Source: JBDTMT01 sp033764095
GTDB taxonomy: Bacteria; Desulfobacterota; Binatia; HRBIN30; CADEER01
Direction of reading: 5' to 3'
NCBI GenBank assembly: GCA_033764095.1
Contig: JANRJF010000377.1
Span: 1-17,376, forward strand
Length of the DNA: 17,376 bases
This document shows positions 1-7,433 of this stretch, piece by piece. Both the position numbers and the translations under genes were made by a program. Position 1 is the stretch's first letter. The number at the start of each line of letters is the position of its first letter. Under the pieces are notes generated by a model. It made no database searches, was not told the origin of the DNA, and was given only the letters and a program-made list of their open reading frames with translations.

Positions 1-353
1 GCCCACTCGGCCGACGACGAGCCGCGCCCGGTGCCGAACTCGACGCGCCCCTCGCTCAGGTGATCGAGCGTCGCGATGCGCTCGGCGACGCGCGCCGGGT
101 GGTTCACCTTGGCGGTGATGTTGGTGATCGCGGTGCCGACGTGGATCTGCTTGGTCTTCGCCGCCACCCAGGTGAGGAACACCTCCGGCGCCGGCTGGTG
201 CGAGTAGTTCTTGAGGAAGTGATGCTCCGGCGACCAGTCGTACTTGAAGCCGACCGCGTCCACCGCCTGCGCGACCTCCACCTCGCGCCGGAAGCGCGAC
301 TGCTCGGTATCGTCATGCGGCGTGTGCATCTGCGAGAAAATGCCGAATTCCAT
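1..353 (-). CDS. LLM-class flavin-dependent monooxygenase (luciferase-like), C-terminus missing
   Basis: Reading leftwards from the ATG at 353 gives 117 codons open to the window edge, so roughly the last two thirds of the gene lie outside. The start MEFGIFSQMHTPHDD, then WSPEHHF, then the segment around VGTAITNITAKVNHPARVAE, then LDHLSEGRVEFGTGRGS, match the N-terminal half of the bacterial luciferase-like TIM-barrel family. Members use FMNH2 (some use F420) to oxidise small organic substrates in the cytoplasm; the substrate here cannot be told. The start is fixed by an AGGAGG Shine-Dalgarno at 359-364, five bases from the ATG. A promoter-like TTGACA lies upstream on the same strand, within an element repeated in front of the TetR gene. 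I am confident of the family, not of the substrate. Confidence 0.88.
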   Translation of the reverse strand, partial: MEFGIFSQMHTPHDDTEQSRFRREVEVAQAVDAVGFKYDWSPEHHFLKNYSHQPAPEVFLTWVAAKTKQIHVGTAITNITAKVNHPARVAERIATLDHLSEGRVEFGTGRGSSSAEW

Positions 354-433
354 CAGGTCCTCCTCGGTTCGACGGATCGTGTGCAGCGGTGAGCGTCCCG
401 CGCAATGCGGTGTGATGCCATGCGCGTTCGACT

Positions 434-493
434 CGACGAATTACCATTCGCACTTTCGAACTGTCAATTGTTTTGTGCGCTGATCGGGTTCGC
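434..493. promoter_or_regulatory. Shared 60-base element, copy 1 (upstream of the monooxygenase)
   Basis: These 60 bases align without gaps to 1453-1512, in front of the TetR gene, with 41 identities by my count. The conserved blocks are CGACGAAT-like, TTCGCA, TTCGAA, TGTCAA, TGAT and GGTTCGC. On the minus strand the TGTCAA block reads TTGACA, a good -35, followed at 17-18 bases by GTAATT or TAATTC as a possible -10. That would start transcription near 431 and serve the monooxygenase at 353. A 14-base GC palindrome abuts at 491-504. I infer an operator for the nearby TetR protein; binding is unproven. Confidence 0.55.
438..467 (-). promoter_or_regulatory. Putative sigma70-type promoter for the monooxygenase
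   Basis: On the minus strand TTGACA (467 to 462) is followed after 17 or 18 bases by GTAATT (444-439) or TAATTC (443-438). The -35 is a consensus match and the -10 a partial one. The implied 5' leader is about 75-80 bases and contains a CGCGCA/TGCGCG inverted repeat (399-404 and 421-426). In the copy in front of the TetR gene the -35 is kept but the -10 is poor (GGGATT). Confidence 0.4.
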
Positions 494-699
494 GCCGCGG
501 CGCGCAAGGCCCTGCGGGCTGCCGCGTCGCAGCGGCGCAATGCACGGCAGGACGACCGGCTCTAGCCAGGGCAGAGACAACCAGCTGATGAAGTTTCTTG
601 ACGATTGGAAAGCGCGCGAGTTAAGCCGCTGCGTAAGGGGTCGCCCGGAGACCTTTCACGTCACGGCACGAGGCTGCAGCGCCTCGAGAGGGGGACTGA
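494..699. other. Upstream region of the secreted protein gene, with an RBS-proximal hairpin
   Basis: No gene is supported here; the open frames are GC-rich chance frames. The notable element is a perfect 6-bp hairpin, CGAGGC (669-674), loop TGCAGC, GCCTCG (681-686), ending just where the purine-rich Shine-Dalgarno GAGAGGGGG (686-694) begins. In RNA it could affect access to the ribosome binding site of the gene at 700. That role is inference. Confidence 0.35.
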
Positions 700-1320
700 A
701 TGGTACGCGGAACGTTGGTCGCAACGGCAGCTGGAATGGCGCTCTCACTCCTGGGCGCGCAGGCGGCATTGGCCGGCCCGCCGATCGCGGGCGTCGGCAC
801 GGTGAGCTGCACCTTCGTCGGCAAGGCCAAGATCAAGCCGAAGCTCATCATCGGCGGCACCACTTCGCCGGTGGTCACCAAGCTGGGCGGCAAGCTGACG
901 TGTTCGGGCGGCACACTCGACGGCGCCACCGTCATCGCCGGTAAGGTCAAGGGCCTCATCACCAATCCGGGCCCCAACGCGAATGACTGCCTCGGGCTCG
1001 CGGCGGGCCTGCCCGCCTTCACGGCGACTGTCAAATGGAAGGTCTCGCCGGGCTCACCGAAGCTCCTGCCCAGCACCGTCAACTTCGCCGCCGGCGGCCC
1101 CGGCGACATCAATCTCGCCGGACCGGGTGGCTCGATCGCGTTGACCATCAACGGCGTCGGCGCCGCCGGCGGCTCCTTCGTGGGCTCGCCGATCGTCGCG
1201 GTGGCGGTCACCGACGAGACGCTGGCCGCCTTCACCACGGCGTGCACGCCGCCGTCGAAGGGCCTGAAGGGCTTCGCGTTCACCGGCCTGAACGCGCCCT
1301 CGACCGTCGACGTCCAGTAA
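700..1320 (+). CDS. Secreted protein of unknown function, four cysteines
   Basis: This 206-residue protein starts at an ATG five bases after GAGAGGGGG. Residues 1-25 form a signal peptide (MVRGTLVATA, a hydrophobic stretch, then AQAALA before GPP), so it is exported. The mature part is rich in Gly, Thr, Val, Ala and Pro, with alternating hydrophobic residues suggesting a beta-sheet fold. It has only four cysteines (in VSCTF, LTCSG, NDCLG and TACTP), which could make two disulfides. I do not recognise a named domain. A strong hairpin follows the stop, so it is probably transcribed alone or as the end of a short transcript. Its position between the two copies of the shared element leaves open whether it belongs to the TetR regulon. 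Confidence 0.75.
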   Translation: MVRGTLVATAAGMALSLLGAQAALAGPPIAGVGTVSCTFVGKAKIKPKLIIGGTTSPVVTKLGGKLTCSGGTLDGATVIAGKVKGLITNPGPNANDCLGLAAGLPAFTATVKWKVSPGSPKLLPSTVNFAAGGPGDINLAGPGGSIALTINGVGAAGGSFVGSPIVAVAVTDETLAAFTTACTPPSKGLKGFAFTGLNAPSTVDVQ

Positions 1321-1334
1321 GCAGCGTCACGACG

Positions 1335-1367
1335 GCCTCGGGGCGGAGCGAGCTCCCGCCCCGAGGC
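1335..1367 (+). terminator. GC-rich hairpin after the secreted protein gene
   Basis: A perfect 12-bp stem, GCCTCGGGGCGG (1335-1346) with CCGCCCCGAGGC (1356-1367), encloses a 9-base loop and begins 14 bases after the TAA stop. No T-run follows, so it is an atypical intrinsic terminator or an mRNA 3'-end stabiliser. From 1368 to 1452 I see nothing. Confidence 0.6.
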
Positions 1368-1452
1368 ACCGTCCCCGCTGCGTCAGCGCTCGCCCCTCTG
1401 CAGCGCCGCGCGCGACGCGAGCACGCCCTGGCGTTGCTCCTCGCATTCGAGA

Positions 1453-1512
1453 CGGCGAATCCCAGTTCGCAGCTTCGAATTGTCAAGTGCCCGCGGTGTT
1501 GATACGGTTCGC
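1453..1512. promoter_or_regulatory. Shared 60-base element, copy 2 (upstream of TetR)
   Basis: This is the second copy of the element at 434-493, ending three bases before the GTG start of the TetR gene. It carries the inverted repeat GCGAA (1455-1459) / TTCGC (1466-1470), the palindrome TTCGAA and a TGATAC (1500-1505) that could be a -10. Transcription from that -10 would begin within a few bases of the GTG. An operator overlapping the regulator's own promoter is the usual place for TetR autorepression. Function is inferred from repetition and position. Confidence 0.55.
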
Positions 1513-1514
1513 CA

Positions 1515-2165
1515 GTGCCGGCCAAGAAGATGGCGCGCTCCGCCGCGCGCAGCTTGCAGGACAGGGCGCGGCAGGCCCGCACCGACCTCTACCGCGAGCA
1601 CATTCTCGAGGTCGCCGAGCAGATGTTCGCCGAGCGCGGCTTCGAGAACGCCAAGCTGCAGGACATCGGCCGCGAGGCAGGCGTGTCGATGGGCACCATC
1701 TACGCGGTCTTTCCGAGCAAGGAGGATCTGTTCCGCGCCATCCTCGACCTGCGCGGCAAGGCGATCCTCGCCGTCGCCCGCGCCGCCGTCGACGGCGCCG
1801 GGGATCCGCGCGCCGCGCTCGACCGCCTGATCGAGGCCTACCTCGACTTCTTCATCGCCCACCCGCAGTTCCTGCGCATGCACCTGCGGCACGGCTCGTC
1901 ATGGGTGCTCGGTCCGTCGCAGGGCAGCAGCGGTCAGGTCGAGTTGTGGGCCGACATCCACGCGCTGCAATCGGAGCTCATGCGCCGCGGCGTCGCCGAT
2001 GGCGTCTTCGTCGACGAGGACCCCGCCTTCCTCGCCAAGATCTTCAGCGCCCTTGACCAGGTCCTGCTCGCCGACTGGGTCACCGGCGGCATGCGCACGA
2101 GCCGCGATCAGCTCGTCGGGCGGCTGCGCGGATTGGTGGCGCGCGTCATCGTGCGGACGAACTGA
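1515..2165 (+). CDS. TetR/AcrR-family transcriptional regulator
   Basis: This 216-residue protein has the typical TetR length. Residues about 25-75 are the DNA-binding domain: an amphipathic helix (HILEVAEQMFAERGFENA), then a helix-turn-helix in LQDIGREAGVSMGTIYAVFPSK and the capping EDLFRAILD. The all-helical C-terminal half (about 85-216) is the ligand-binding and dimer domain; its ligand cannot be predicted. I chose the GTG at 1515; an ATG at 1530 is possible. Neither has a Shine-Dalgarno, and a TGATAC ten bases upstream suggests a leaderless or nearly leaderless mRNA. The 60-base element directly upstream recurs before the flavin monooxygenase, so control of that gene is the likeliest job. 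The convergent neighbour ends 34 bases downstream. Confidence 0.93.
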   Translation: MPAKKMARSAARSLQDRARQARTDLYREHILEVAEQMFAERGFENAKLQDIGREAGVSMGTIYAVFPSKEDLFRAILDLRGKAILAVARAAVDGAGDPRAALDRLIEAYLDFFIAHPQFLRMHLRHGSSWVLGPSQGSSGQVELWADIHALQSELMRRGVADGVFVDEDPAFLAKIFSALDQVLLADWVTGGMRTSRDQLVGRLRGLVARVIVRTN

Positions 2166-2184
2166 CGGGCCCGCCCCGGTGCCC

Positions 2185-2207
2185 GTGCATGGCCGGCGGT
2201 CATGCAC
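2185..2207. terminator. Hairpin between the convergent TetR and HAF-repeat genes
   Basis: GTGCATG (2185-2191) pairs with CATGCAC (2201-2207) around a 9-base loop. The stop codon of the minus-strand gene (2200-2202) overlaps the right arm. Lying between two convergent genes it could end transcription from both sides. The stem is short and has no T-run. Confidence 0.4.
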
Positions 2208-3294
2208 CACCGAGCACGACGACGAACCCCTCCAGCACTCCGCGCGGCGAGTACGCGGAGCCGACGATGCGCCGCCCATCGGGCGTGACGTCGAAGGCGG
2301 TGTCGAGCATCCAGCCGTCGATCTGCGCGCCGAGGCCCTGCGCGACGAGCACGTCGCGCAGCAGCCGCATGCCGTCGCGCGCCGTCCAGACGAAGGCGTG
2401 GCGCACGCCGTCGGCGTCCGCCGAGCCAACGGCGACGCGGCCGTCGTCGGCTACCGCGTAGGCGATCGAGGCCGGGTTGCGCTGCTCGATGGTGTGCAGG
2501 CTGTGCGCGCCGTCGGCGCTCCACTGCGTCGCCTCGAAGCCGTAGTCGAAATTGCAGTTGCCGACGACATAGGCGCCGTTGTCGGACACCGCCCAGGCGA
2601 CCGACGAGGTCGCGCCGGCCAGGCGCGGCAACTCGGCGGCCCCGGATGTCGTCCAGCGCGTTGCATGCGGTCGGTCGGGATCGCCCGGCGAGCTGCTCAG
2701 GCCGACCACGACCGCGCCGTCGGCGGAGACGCCTTTGGCCTCGCTGAACTTCAGATTGCCGTCCGGGTTGAGCCACCCGAGCGGCTCGATCGTCCCCGCG
2801 GCGCCCCAACGCGCGGCCTGCGGCTGGGTGAAGCAACCGACCGCGCCGACGACCAGGGTGCGGTCGGCGGCGACGTCGTTGGCCAGGCACGGGGTGAGAT
2901 CGAGCGTGCCGCTGAGCTGGCGCATGCCGCCGTCCGCCGTCCACGCCCAGGCATCCTGACCGGCGCGGTCGAAGGCGAGCCCGGCGATCAGGGAGCCGTC
3001 GCGGTTGACGCCGTGCGCGATACTGAACGGAAAGCCGCCGACCGAGCCCAGCCCGACCATGCCGCCGTCGGCGGTCCAGGCGAATGCCTGCACGTCGTCG
3101 AGGGAGAAGGCGCGGCCGACCACCACGCGCCCGTCCGCCGAGATGCCGAGCGCGTCGGAGCCGCCGTCGAAGCCGGGCAGCGTGCCGAGCGTCTGGAAGC
3201 TGGTCGGCAGCGCGCCGCTGCCCGCATCGCCGCCGCAGGCGCCGAGGCAGAGCGCGAGCAGGGCGGCGAGTCGGCGCGTCAGTCGGGACGTCAC
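2200..3294 (-). CDS. HAF-repeat lipoprotein
   Basis: From a GTG at 3294 the 364-residue product begins VTSRLTRRLAALLALCLGAC, a lipoprotein signal with lipobox LGAC and Cys20 as the likely lipidated residue. The open frame runs further upstream to 3795, but that part would overlap the acetyltransferase gene and lacks coding character. No Shine-Dalgarno precedes the GTG. The mature part is a tandem array of units of about 40-50 residues with the pattern A.G(I/V)S.DG..VVG followed by A..W(T)..GG(M/A)..L, the HAF extracellular repeat. Examples are ALGISADGRVVVG, GVSADGAVVVG and DVTPDGRRIVG. Such arrays are expected to fold as a beta-propeller on the cell surface or in the periplasm. No catalytic residues are evident and the partner is unknown. 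Confidence 0.85.
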   Translation of the reverse strand: MTSRLTRRLAALLALCLGACGGDAGSGALPTSFQTLGTLPGFDGGSDALGISADGRVVVGRAFSLDDVQAFAWTADGGMVGLGSVGGFPFSIAHGVNRDGSLIAGLAFDRAGQDAWAWTADGGMRQLSGTLDLTPCLANDVAADRTLVVGAVGCFTQPQAARWGAAGTIEPLGWLNPDGNLKFSEAKGVSADGAVVVGLSSSPGDPDRPHATRWTTSGAAELPRLAGATSSVAWAVSDNGAYVVGNCNFDYGFEATQWSADGAHSLHTIEQRNPASIAYAVADDGRVAVGSADADGVRHAFVWTARDGMRLLRDVLVAQGLGAQIDGWMLDTAFDVTPDGRRIVGSAYSPRGVLEGFVVVLGGA

Positions 3295-3432
3295 GCCGCT
3301 GGCGCCAGCAGTATCGGTGCCACCGGCGGGATCGATCTGCGCCGCGTCGCGAGACGGTCGGCCGCCGCACCGTGCGACGGCGGAAGTGGCGCAATCCGCC
3401 TGGGCGGCGAATCCCTCGTGCGCTGGCGGCCG

Positions 3433-3460
3433 TGCCGCGGTGTACCCACTCACCGCGGCA
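3433..3460. other. Perfect 10-bp inverted repeat in a divergent intergenic region
   Basis: TGCCGCGGTG (3433-3442) and CACCGCGGCA (3451-3460) are exact reverse complements around an 8-base spacer. They lie in the 249-base gap between the divergent HAF-repeat and acetyltransferase genes. That suits an operator controlling one or both promoters, or a hairpin in either leader. I see no convincing -35/-10 pair elsewhere in 3295-3543. Confidence 0.45.
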
Positions 3461-3543
3461 ACCCGCAGGCCGACCCCGTCTGTCTCCGTACCTCCGCCCG
3501 CGTGCGTGCCCGTCCGCTCCGCATCCGCTATGACGAGCCTACG

Positions 3544-4074
3544 ATGACCAGCCGCGAGCTCGAGCTCGGTCTGGCGCGCCGTGCGGATGCGAGCGCGATC
3601 GCGGCGATGTCGCGCGACCTGATCGAGGACGGGTTGCGCTGGTCGTGGACGCCGGGTCGGGTGGCCGACAGCGTGCGGCGGCGCGACGTGCTGGTGGTGG
3701 TGGCGCGCGACGGCGCGCGCCTCGTCGGGTTCGGCATCATGCGGTACGGCGACGACGACGCGCACCTCGATCTGCTCGGCGTCGCGCCGACGCACCGCGG
3801 CAGCGGGCTCGGCCGGCGGCTGCTGGAGTGGCTGGAGAAGCCGGCGCTGGTCGCCGGCATCGGCGCGGTGTTCCTCGAGGTGCGGGCGGTCAATCGCGGC
3901 GCGCAGGCGTTCTACACCCGGCTCGGCTATCGCGTCGTGGCGCGGCTGCCGGGCTACTACCAGGGCCGCGAGACGGCGCTGCGCATGGGGCGCGAGCTCG
4001 GCGTGCGGGTGGCGGCGCCGATCGAGCTGCGCTGGCCGAGCCCGGCGCGCCCGCCCGGCGGCGGTCGCGGCTGA
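3544..4074 (+). CDS. GNAT-family N-acetyltransferase
   Basis: This 176-residue protein starts ATG ACC AGC without a clear Shine-Dalgarno. GNAT landmarks are in order: a beta strand in DAHLDLLGVAPTHRGSGLG, whose R/Q-x-x-G-x-G/A-type acetyl-CoA loop is HRGSGLG (about residues 87-93), then RRLLEWLEKPA. Next is the segment around FLEVRAVNRGAQAFY, with the alpha-4 pattern NRGAQAFYTRLGYRVV. This arrangement resembles RimI-type enzymes that acetylate protein N-termini, but small-molecule substrates are equally possible. The tail after about residue 155 is Pro/Arg-rich and outside the domain. It is transcribed away from the HAF-repeat gene, and a long hairpin follows its stop. Confidence 0.88.
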   Translation: MTSRELELGLARRADASAIAAMSRDLIEDGLRWSWTPGRVADSVRRRDVLVVVARDGARLVGFGIMRYGDDDAHLDLLGVAPTHRGSGLGRRLLEWLEKPALVAGIGAVFLEVRAVNRGAQAFYTRLGYRVVARLPGYYQGRETALRMGRELGVRVAAPIELRWPSPARPPGGGRG

Positions 4075-4085
4075 CCGCCGCCGGG

Positions 4086-4125
4086 TCTGAATCGCGGCGA
4101 GCAGCGGCGCTGGCTGCGATTCAGA
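4086..4125 (+). terminator. Long hairpin after the acetyltransferase gene
   Basis: TCTGAATCGC (4086-4095) pairs perfectly with GCGATTCAGA (4116-4125). The 20-base interior can form a second imperfect stem (AGCAGCG with CGCTGGCT), giving a rod of about 40 bases starting 11 bases after the stop. There is no T-run. It separates the acetyltransferase from the kinase gene. Confidence 0.55.
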
Positions 4126-4131
4126 ACCAGC

Positions 4132-4148
4132 GGAGGGGCAAATTCATG
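4132..4148 (+). promoter_or_regulatory. Strong Shine-Dalgarno plus ATG out of frame with the kinase
   Basis: GGAGGGG (4132-4138) is followed after seven bases by an ATG at 4146, an ideal start signal. Its frame is +1 to the kinase and reads Arg/Ala-rich sequence that looks like a shadow frame through the kinase 5' end until 4856. It may be a decoy, a leader translated to couple initiation, or the sign of a one-base error upstream of the kinase start at 4234. Confidence 0.35.
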
Positions 4149-4233
4149 ACTGTCGGCGCCCGCCGCGTCCAGCGCCGAGAGCGCGGAGCGGGCGGGCAGC
4201 AGGTGGCATGGCGGGTGCAGGGAGCCGCGCCCG

Positions 4234-7200
4234 ATGACGAGTGCTGCAGCGTCGCCCACACCGGCCGAGAGCGCCGACGGCCTCCAAGCGCTGCTCGTGC
4301 GGCGCCTGCGCATCGGGCTGTGGTCCAGCCTGGTGATCTACCTTCTGTTCGGCGCCTACGCCTTCGTCACGCCCGGCGTGAGCGAGGCGGTGCGCCTCGA
4401 GCTCGGCGTCGTGCGCCTGGCGTGCGCGGGGTTGTTCGCCGCCGGCCTGCTGGCGCTGCGGCGGCCGTCGATGCAGGCGCGCGCGCTGCCGCTCGGGGTG
4501 GCCTCGATCTGCCTGGTGGCGGTCTCCGCGGGCCTCTCCGGCGTGCTCATTCCGCGCGACAACGCCCTGGTGCCGATCTCCTTCGTCGTCCTGTCGATGT
4601 TCACCGCGGCGCTGGTGCCGTGGGGCTGGCGCACGCAGGCGTTCATCGTCGCGGTGCAGGTCCTCTCACTGGTGGTCAACGCGGCGCTGGTCCCGGGCGA
4701 CGGCCTGGCGACCCTGGTCGAGCCGATCCAGTTGCTGACCTTCGTCGCCTTCGGCGTCTCCATCCTGGTGGCGCGCGAGGTGATGGACTATCGCCGGCGC
4801 ATCGAGCAGCGCGAGCAGGAGAGTGCGCGCGCCACCGCCGCGCTGCGCCAGAGTGAGGCGCACTTCCGCGCCCTCATCGAGCACGCCTCCGACCTGATCA
4901 CCATCGTCGACGCCGACGGCATCGTGCGCTACGAGAGCCCGTCGTTCGAGCGGATCTTCGGCGGCTCCGCCGACATCATCCTCGGCCAGTCGATCTTCAG
5001 CTTCGTGCACCACGACGACGCGGCGCCGTTGCGCGACGCGTTCGCGCGCGCGCTGGCGACGCCGGGCGCGATCGCGCCGGTGCGCTGCCGCTTCCGCCGC
5101 TTCGACGGCTCCTGGTGCATCGTCGAGGCGGTCGGCAACAGCCTCGGCGACACCGGCACGCCGGGCATCATCTTCAACTCGCGCGACGTCACCGAGCGCT
5201 GTCGCGCCGAGGCGCTGCTGGCGGCGCAGAAGCACGTGCTGGGCATGATCGCCGAGGACGCGCCGCTGCCGCAGACGCTGGAGGCGATCGCCCGCTTCAT
5301 GGAGTCGCAGGCGCACCGCGCCCGCTGCTCGATCCTGGTGCTCGACGCGGCATCGGGCACCCTGCGCCACGGCGCCGCGCACAGCCTGCCGCCGGCCTTC
5401 GTCGCGGCGATCGACAACGTGCCGGTCGGTCCGGCGGTCGGCAGCTGCGGGACCGCCGCCTTCACCCGCCGGCGCGTCGTCGTGCCGGACGTCGCCGCCG
5501 ATCCGCGTTGGGCGGACTACGCCGAGCTGGCGCGGGCGCACGGGCTGCACGCCTGCTGGTCGACGCCGGTGCTCGCCACCACCGGCGGCGTGCTCGGCAC
5601 CTTCGCCGTCTACTACGGCGAGGTGCGCACGCCGAGCGAGGCCGAGGTGCAGTTGGTCGAGGCGCTGTCCGACCTCACCGCCATCGCCATCGAGCGCAAG
5701 CAGGCCGCCGTCGAGCTGCGCCAGGCGAAGGAGGCGGCCGAGGCGGCGAGCCAGGCGAAGAGCGAATTCCTCGCCAACATGAGCCACGAGATCCGCACCC
5801 CGATGAACGGCGTCATCGGCATGACCGAGCTGGCGCTCAACACCGCGCTCACCTTCGAGCAGCGCGAGTACCTGGAGATGGTGAAGTCGTCGGCCGACTC
5901 GCTGCTGTCGGTGATCAACGACATCCTCGACTTCTCCAAGATCGAGGCCGGCAAGCTGGAGCTGGAGGCGAACGAGTTCGACCTCGACGCGGCGATCGAC
6001 GCGACGCTCAAGACCCTCGCCGTGCGCGCGCATGGCAAGGGGTTGGAGGTCGTCTACCAGCGCGACGACGCGGTGCCGCCGCTGCTGATCGGCGACGCCA
6101 ACCGGCTGCGCCAGGTGCTGGTGAACCTGGTCGGCAACGCGATCAAGTTCACCGACAGCGGCGAGGTGGTGGTGCACACCGGGCTCGAACACGCCACCGA
6201 CGCGGAGGTGCTGCTGCACCTGTCGGTGCGCGACACCGGCATCGGCATCACCGCCGAGCAGCGGACACGCGTCTTCCAGGCGTTCGAACAGGCCGACAGC
6301 TCGACCACGCGCCGCTACGGCGGCACCGGCCTCGGCCTCACCATCTGCGCGCGGCTGGTGGCGATGATGGAGGGCCGCATCTGGGTCGAGAGCGAGCCCG
6401 GGCAGGGCAGCACCTTCCATTTCACCGCCCGCTTCAAGCGCCTGCGCGAGGCGACGCTGCCGTCGGTCACCGGCGACCTGGCCGCGCAGCTGCGCGATCT
6501 GCCGGCGCTGGTGGTGGACGACAACGCCACCAATCGGCGCCTCATCGAGCAGCTGCTGCGCAACTGGCAGATGCACCCGACGCTGGTCGACGGCGGCGCC
6601 GAGGCGCTGCGCGCCCTGCTGCGCGCGCGCGCCGCCGGCACGCCGTTTCCGCTCGTGCTGATCGACGGCCGCATGCCGGAGATGGACGGCTTCGCGCTGG
6701 CGGCGCGCATCCAGGAGGATCCCACCCTGACCGGCAGCACGGTGCTGATGCTCACCTCCGACGATCGCCCCGGCGACCTGGCGCGCTGCCGCGAGCTCGG
6801 CATCGCCGCCTACCTGGTCAAGCCGATCCGCCAGACCGAGCTGCTCGACGCCATCGTCACCGCGCTCGGCTCGCCGCATCCCGCTGCCGCCCCGGCGCCG
6901 TCGCGCGTCGCGCAGCCGGCGCGCGGCCGCGGCCTGCGGGTCCTGCTCGCCGAGGACAACCTGGTCAACCAGCGCCTCGCCATGCGCCTGCTGGAGAAGC
7001 GCGGCCATCTGGTGGTGGTCGCCAACAACGGCCGCGAGGCGCTCGCCAATCATCTCACCCAACCCTTCGACCTGGTGCTGATGGACGTGCAGATGCCGGA
7101 GATGGACGGCTTCGAGGCCACCGCGGCGCTGCGCGCGCGCGAGCGCGGCAGCGGCCAGCGCCTGCCGATCGTCGCCATGACCGCGCACGCCATGAAGGGC

Positions 7201-7332
7201 GACCGCGAACGCTGCCTGCTCGCCGGCATGGACGAGTACATCGCCAAACCGATCCAGGCCGCCGAGCTCTTCGAGCTGATCGAGCGCCTGCTGCCGCCGC
7301 TCGCCGACGACGTCGCCGCCCGCAGCGCCTAA
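4234..7332 (+). CDS. Membrane-bound hybrid sensor histidine kinase: PAS, GAF, HisKA, HATPase, two receivers
   Basis: This 1032-residue protein has about six N-terminal membrane segments (residues 25-180). A short coiled linker (MDYRRRIEQREQESA) leads to a PAS domain (about 207-330) and a GAF domain (about 345-490, with GSCGTAAFTRRRVVVPD). A helix then joins HisKA, whose SHEIRTPMN motif puts the phospho-accepting His at 518. The HATPase has N-box NLVGNAIKF (about 631-639), DTGIGI (667) and YGGTGLGL (695). Two receivers follow, with acceptor Asp811 (LIDGRMPEMDG) and Asp951 (LMDVQMPEMDG). All key residues are intact. The layout is that of an orphan hybrid kinase whose signal passes His to Asp within one chain and on to an unlinked output; no HPt domain or DNA-binding partner is adjacent. 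The ATG at 4234 has a GGAG ten bases upstream, and a stop at 4147 limits extension. Signal unknown. Confidence 0.95.
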   Translation: MTSAAASPTPAESADGLQALLVRRLRIGLWSSLVIYLLFGAYAFVTPGVSEAVRLELGVVRLACAGLFAAGLLALRRPSMQARALPLGVASICLVAVSAGLSGVLIPRDNALVPISFVVLSMFTAALVPWGWRTQAFIVAVQVLSLVVNAALVPGDGLATLVEPIQLLTFVAFGVSILVAREVMDYRRRIEQREQESARATAALRQSEAHFRALIEHASDLITIVDADGIVRYESPSFERIFGGSADIILGQSIFSFVHHDDAAPLRDAFARALATPGAIAPVRCRFRRFDGSWCIVEAVGNSLGDTGTPGIIFNSRDVTERCRAEALLAAQKHVLGMIAEDAPLPQTLEAIARFMESQAHRARCSILVLDAASGTLRHGAAHSLPPAFVAAIDNVPVGPAVGSCGTAAFTRRRVVVPDVAADPRWADYAELARAHGLHACWSTPVLATTGGVLGTFAVYYGEVRTPSEAEVQLVEALSDLTAIAIERKQAAVELRQAKEAAEAASQAKSEFLANMSHEIRTPMNGVIGMTELALNTALTFEQREYLEMVKSSADSLLSVINDILDFSKIEAGKLELEANEFDLDAAIDATLKTLAVRAHGKGLEVVYQRDDAVPPLLIGDANRLRQVLVNLVGNAIKFTDSGEVVVHTGLEHATDAEVLLHLSVRDTGIGITAEQRTRVFQAFEQADSSTTRRYGGTGLGLTICARLVAMMEGRIWVESEPGQGSTFHFTARFKRLREATLPSVTGDLAAQLRDLPALVVDDNATNRRLIEQLLRNWQMHPTLVDGGAEALRALLRARAAGTPFPLVLIDGRMPEMDGFALAARIQEDPTLTGSTVLMLTSDDRPGDLARCRELGIAAYLVKPIRQTELLDAIVTALGSPHPAAAPAPSRVAQPARGRGLRVLLAEDNLVNQRLAMRLLEKRGHLVVVANNGREALANHLTQPFDLVLMDVQMPEMDGFEATAALRARERGSGQRLPIVAMTAHAMKGDRERCLLAGMDEYIAKPIQAAELFELIERLLPPLADDVAARSA

Positions 7333-7334
7333 CG

Positions 7335-7354
7335 GCGCGCCGCTCTTGGCGCGC
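7335..7354 (+). terminator. Hairpin directly after the kinase stop
   Basis: GCGCGCC (7335-7341) pairs with GGCGCGC (7348-7354) around GCTCTT, starting two bases after the TAA. It is probably the 3' end of the kinase transcript. No T-run follows. Confidence 0.4.
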
Positions 7355-7372
7355 GCGTGTCGGCGCGAAGAC

Positions 7373-7396
7373 GGGCGCGGCAGGCCGCGCCCCTAC
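7373..7396 (+). repeat. GTAG-type GC palindromic repeat, copy a
   Basis: GGGCGCGGC (7373-7381), AG, GCCGCGCCC (7384-7392), then CTAC (7393-7396). The 9-bp stem is perfect with a 2-base turn. It is one of five similar units in the window, all intergenic and all bounded on at least one side by GTAG/CTAC. It faces copy b tail to tail across 37 bases. Confidence 0.65.
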
Positions 7397-7433
7397 ACCA
7401 GGAGCGGCGACGGCGGTGTCATTGCCGTCAGGC

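Noticed and set aside
491..504. 14-base palindrome CGCGCCGCGGCGCG as a separate operator
   Set aside because: Pure GC palindromes of this size are expected by chance in such GC-rich sequence, and it is absent from the second copy of the shared element.
3295..3795. Upstream extension of the HAF-repeat protein
   Set aside because: It would overlap the acetyltransferase gene and push the lipoprotein signal into the middle of the protein.
4666..7188. 840-codon open frame opposite the hybrid kinase
   Set aside because: It is His/Arg/Gln/Val-rich, has no recognisable domain, and lies wholly antisense to a kinase with every motif intact; a GC-rich shadow frame.
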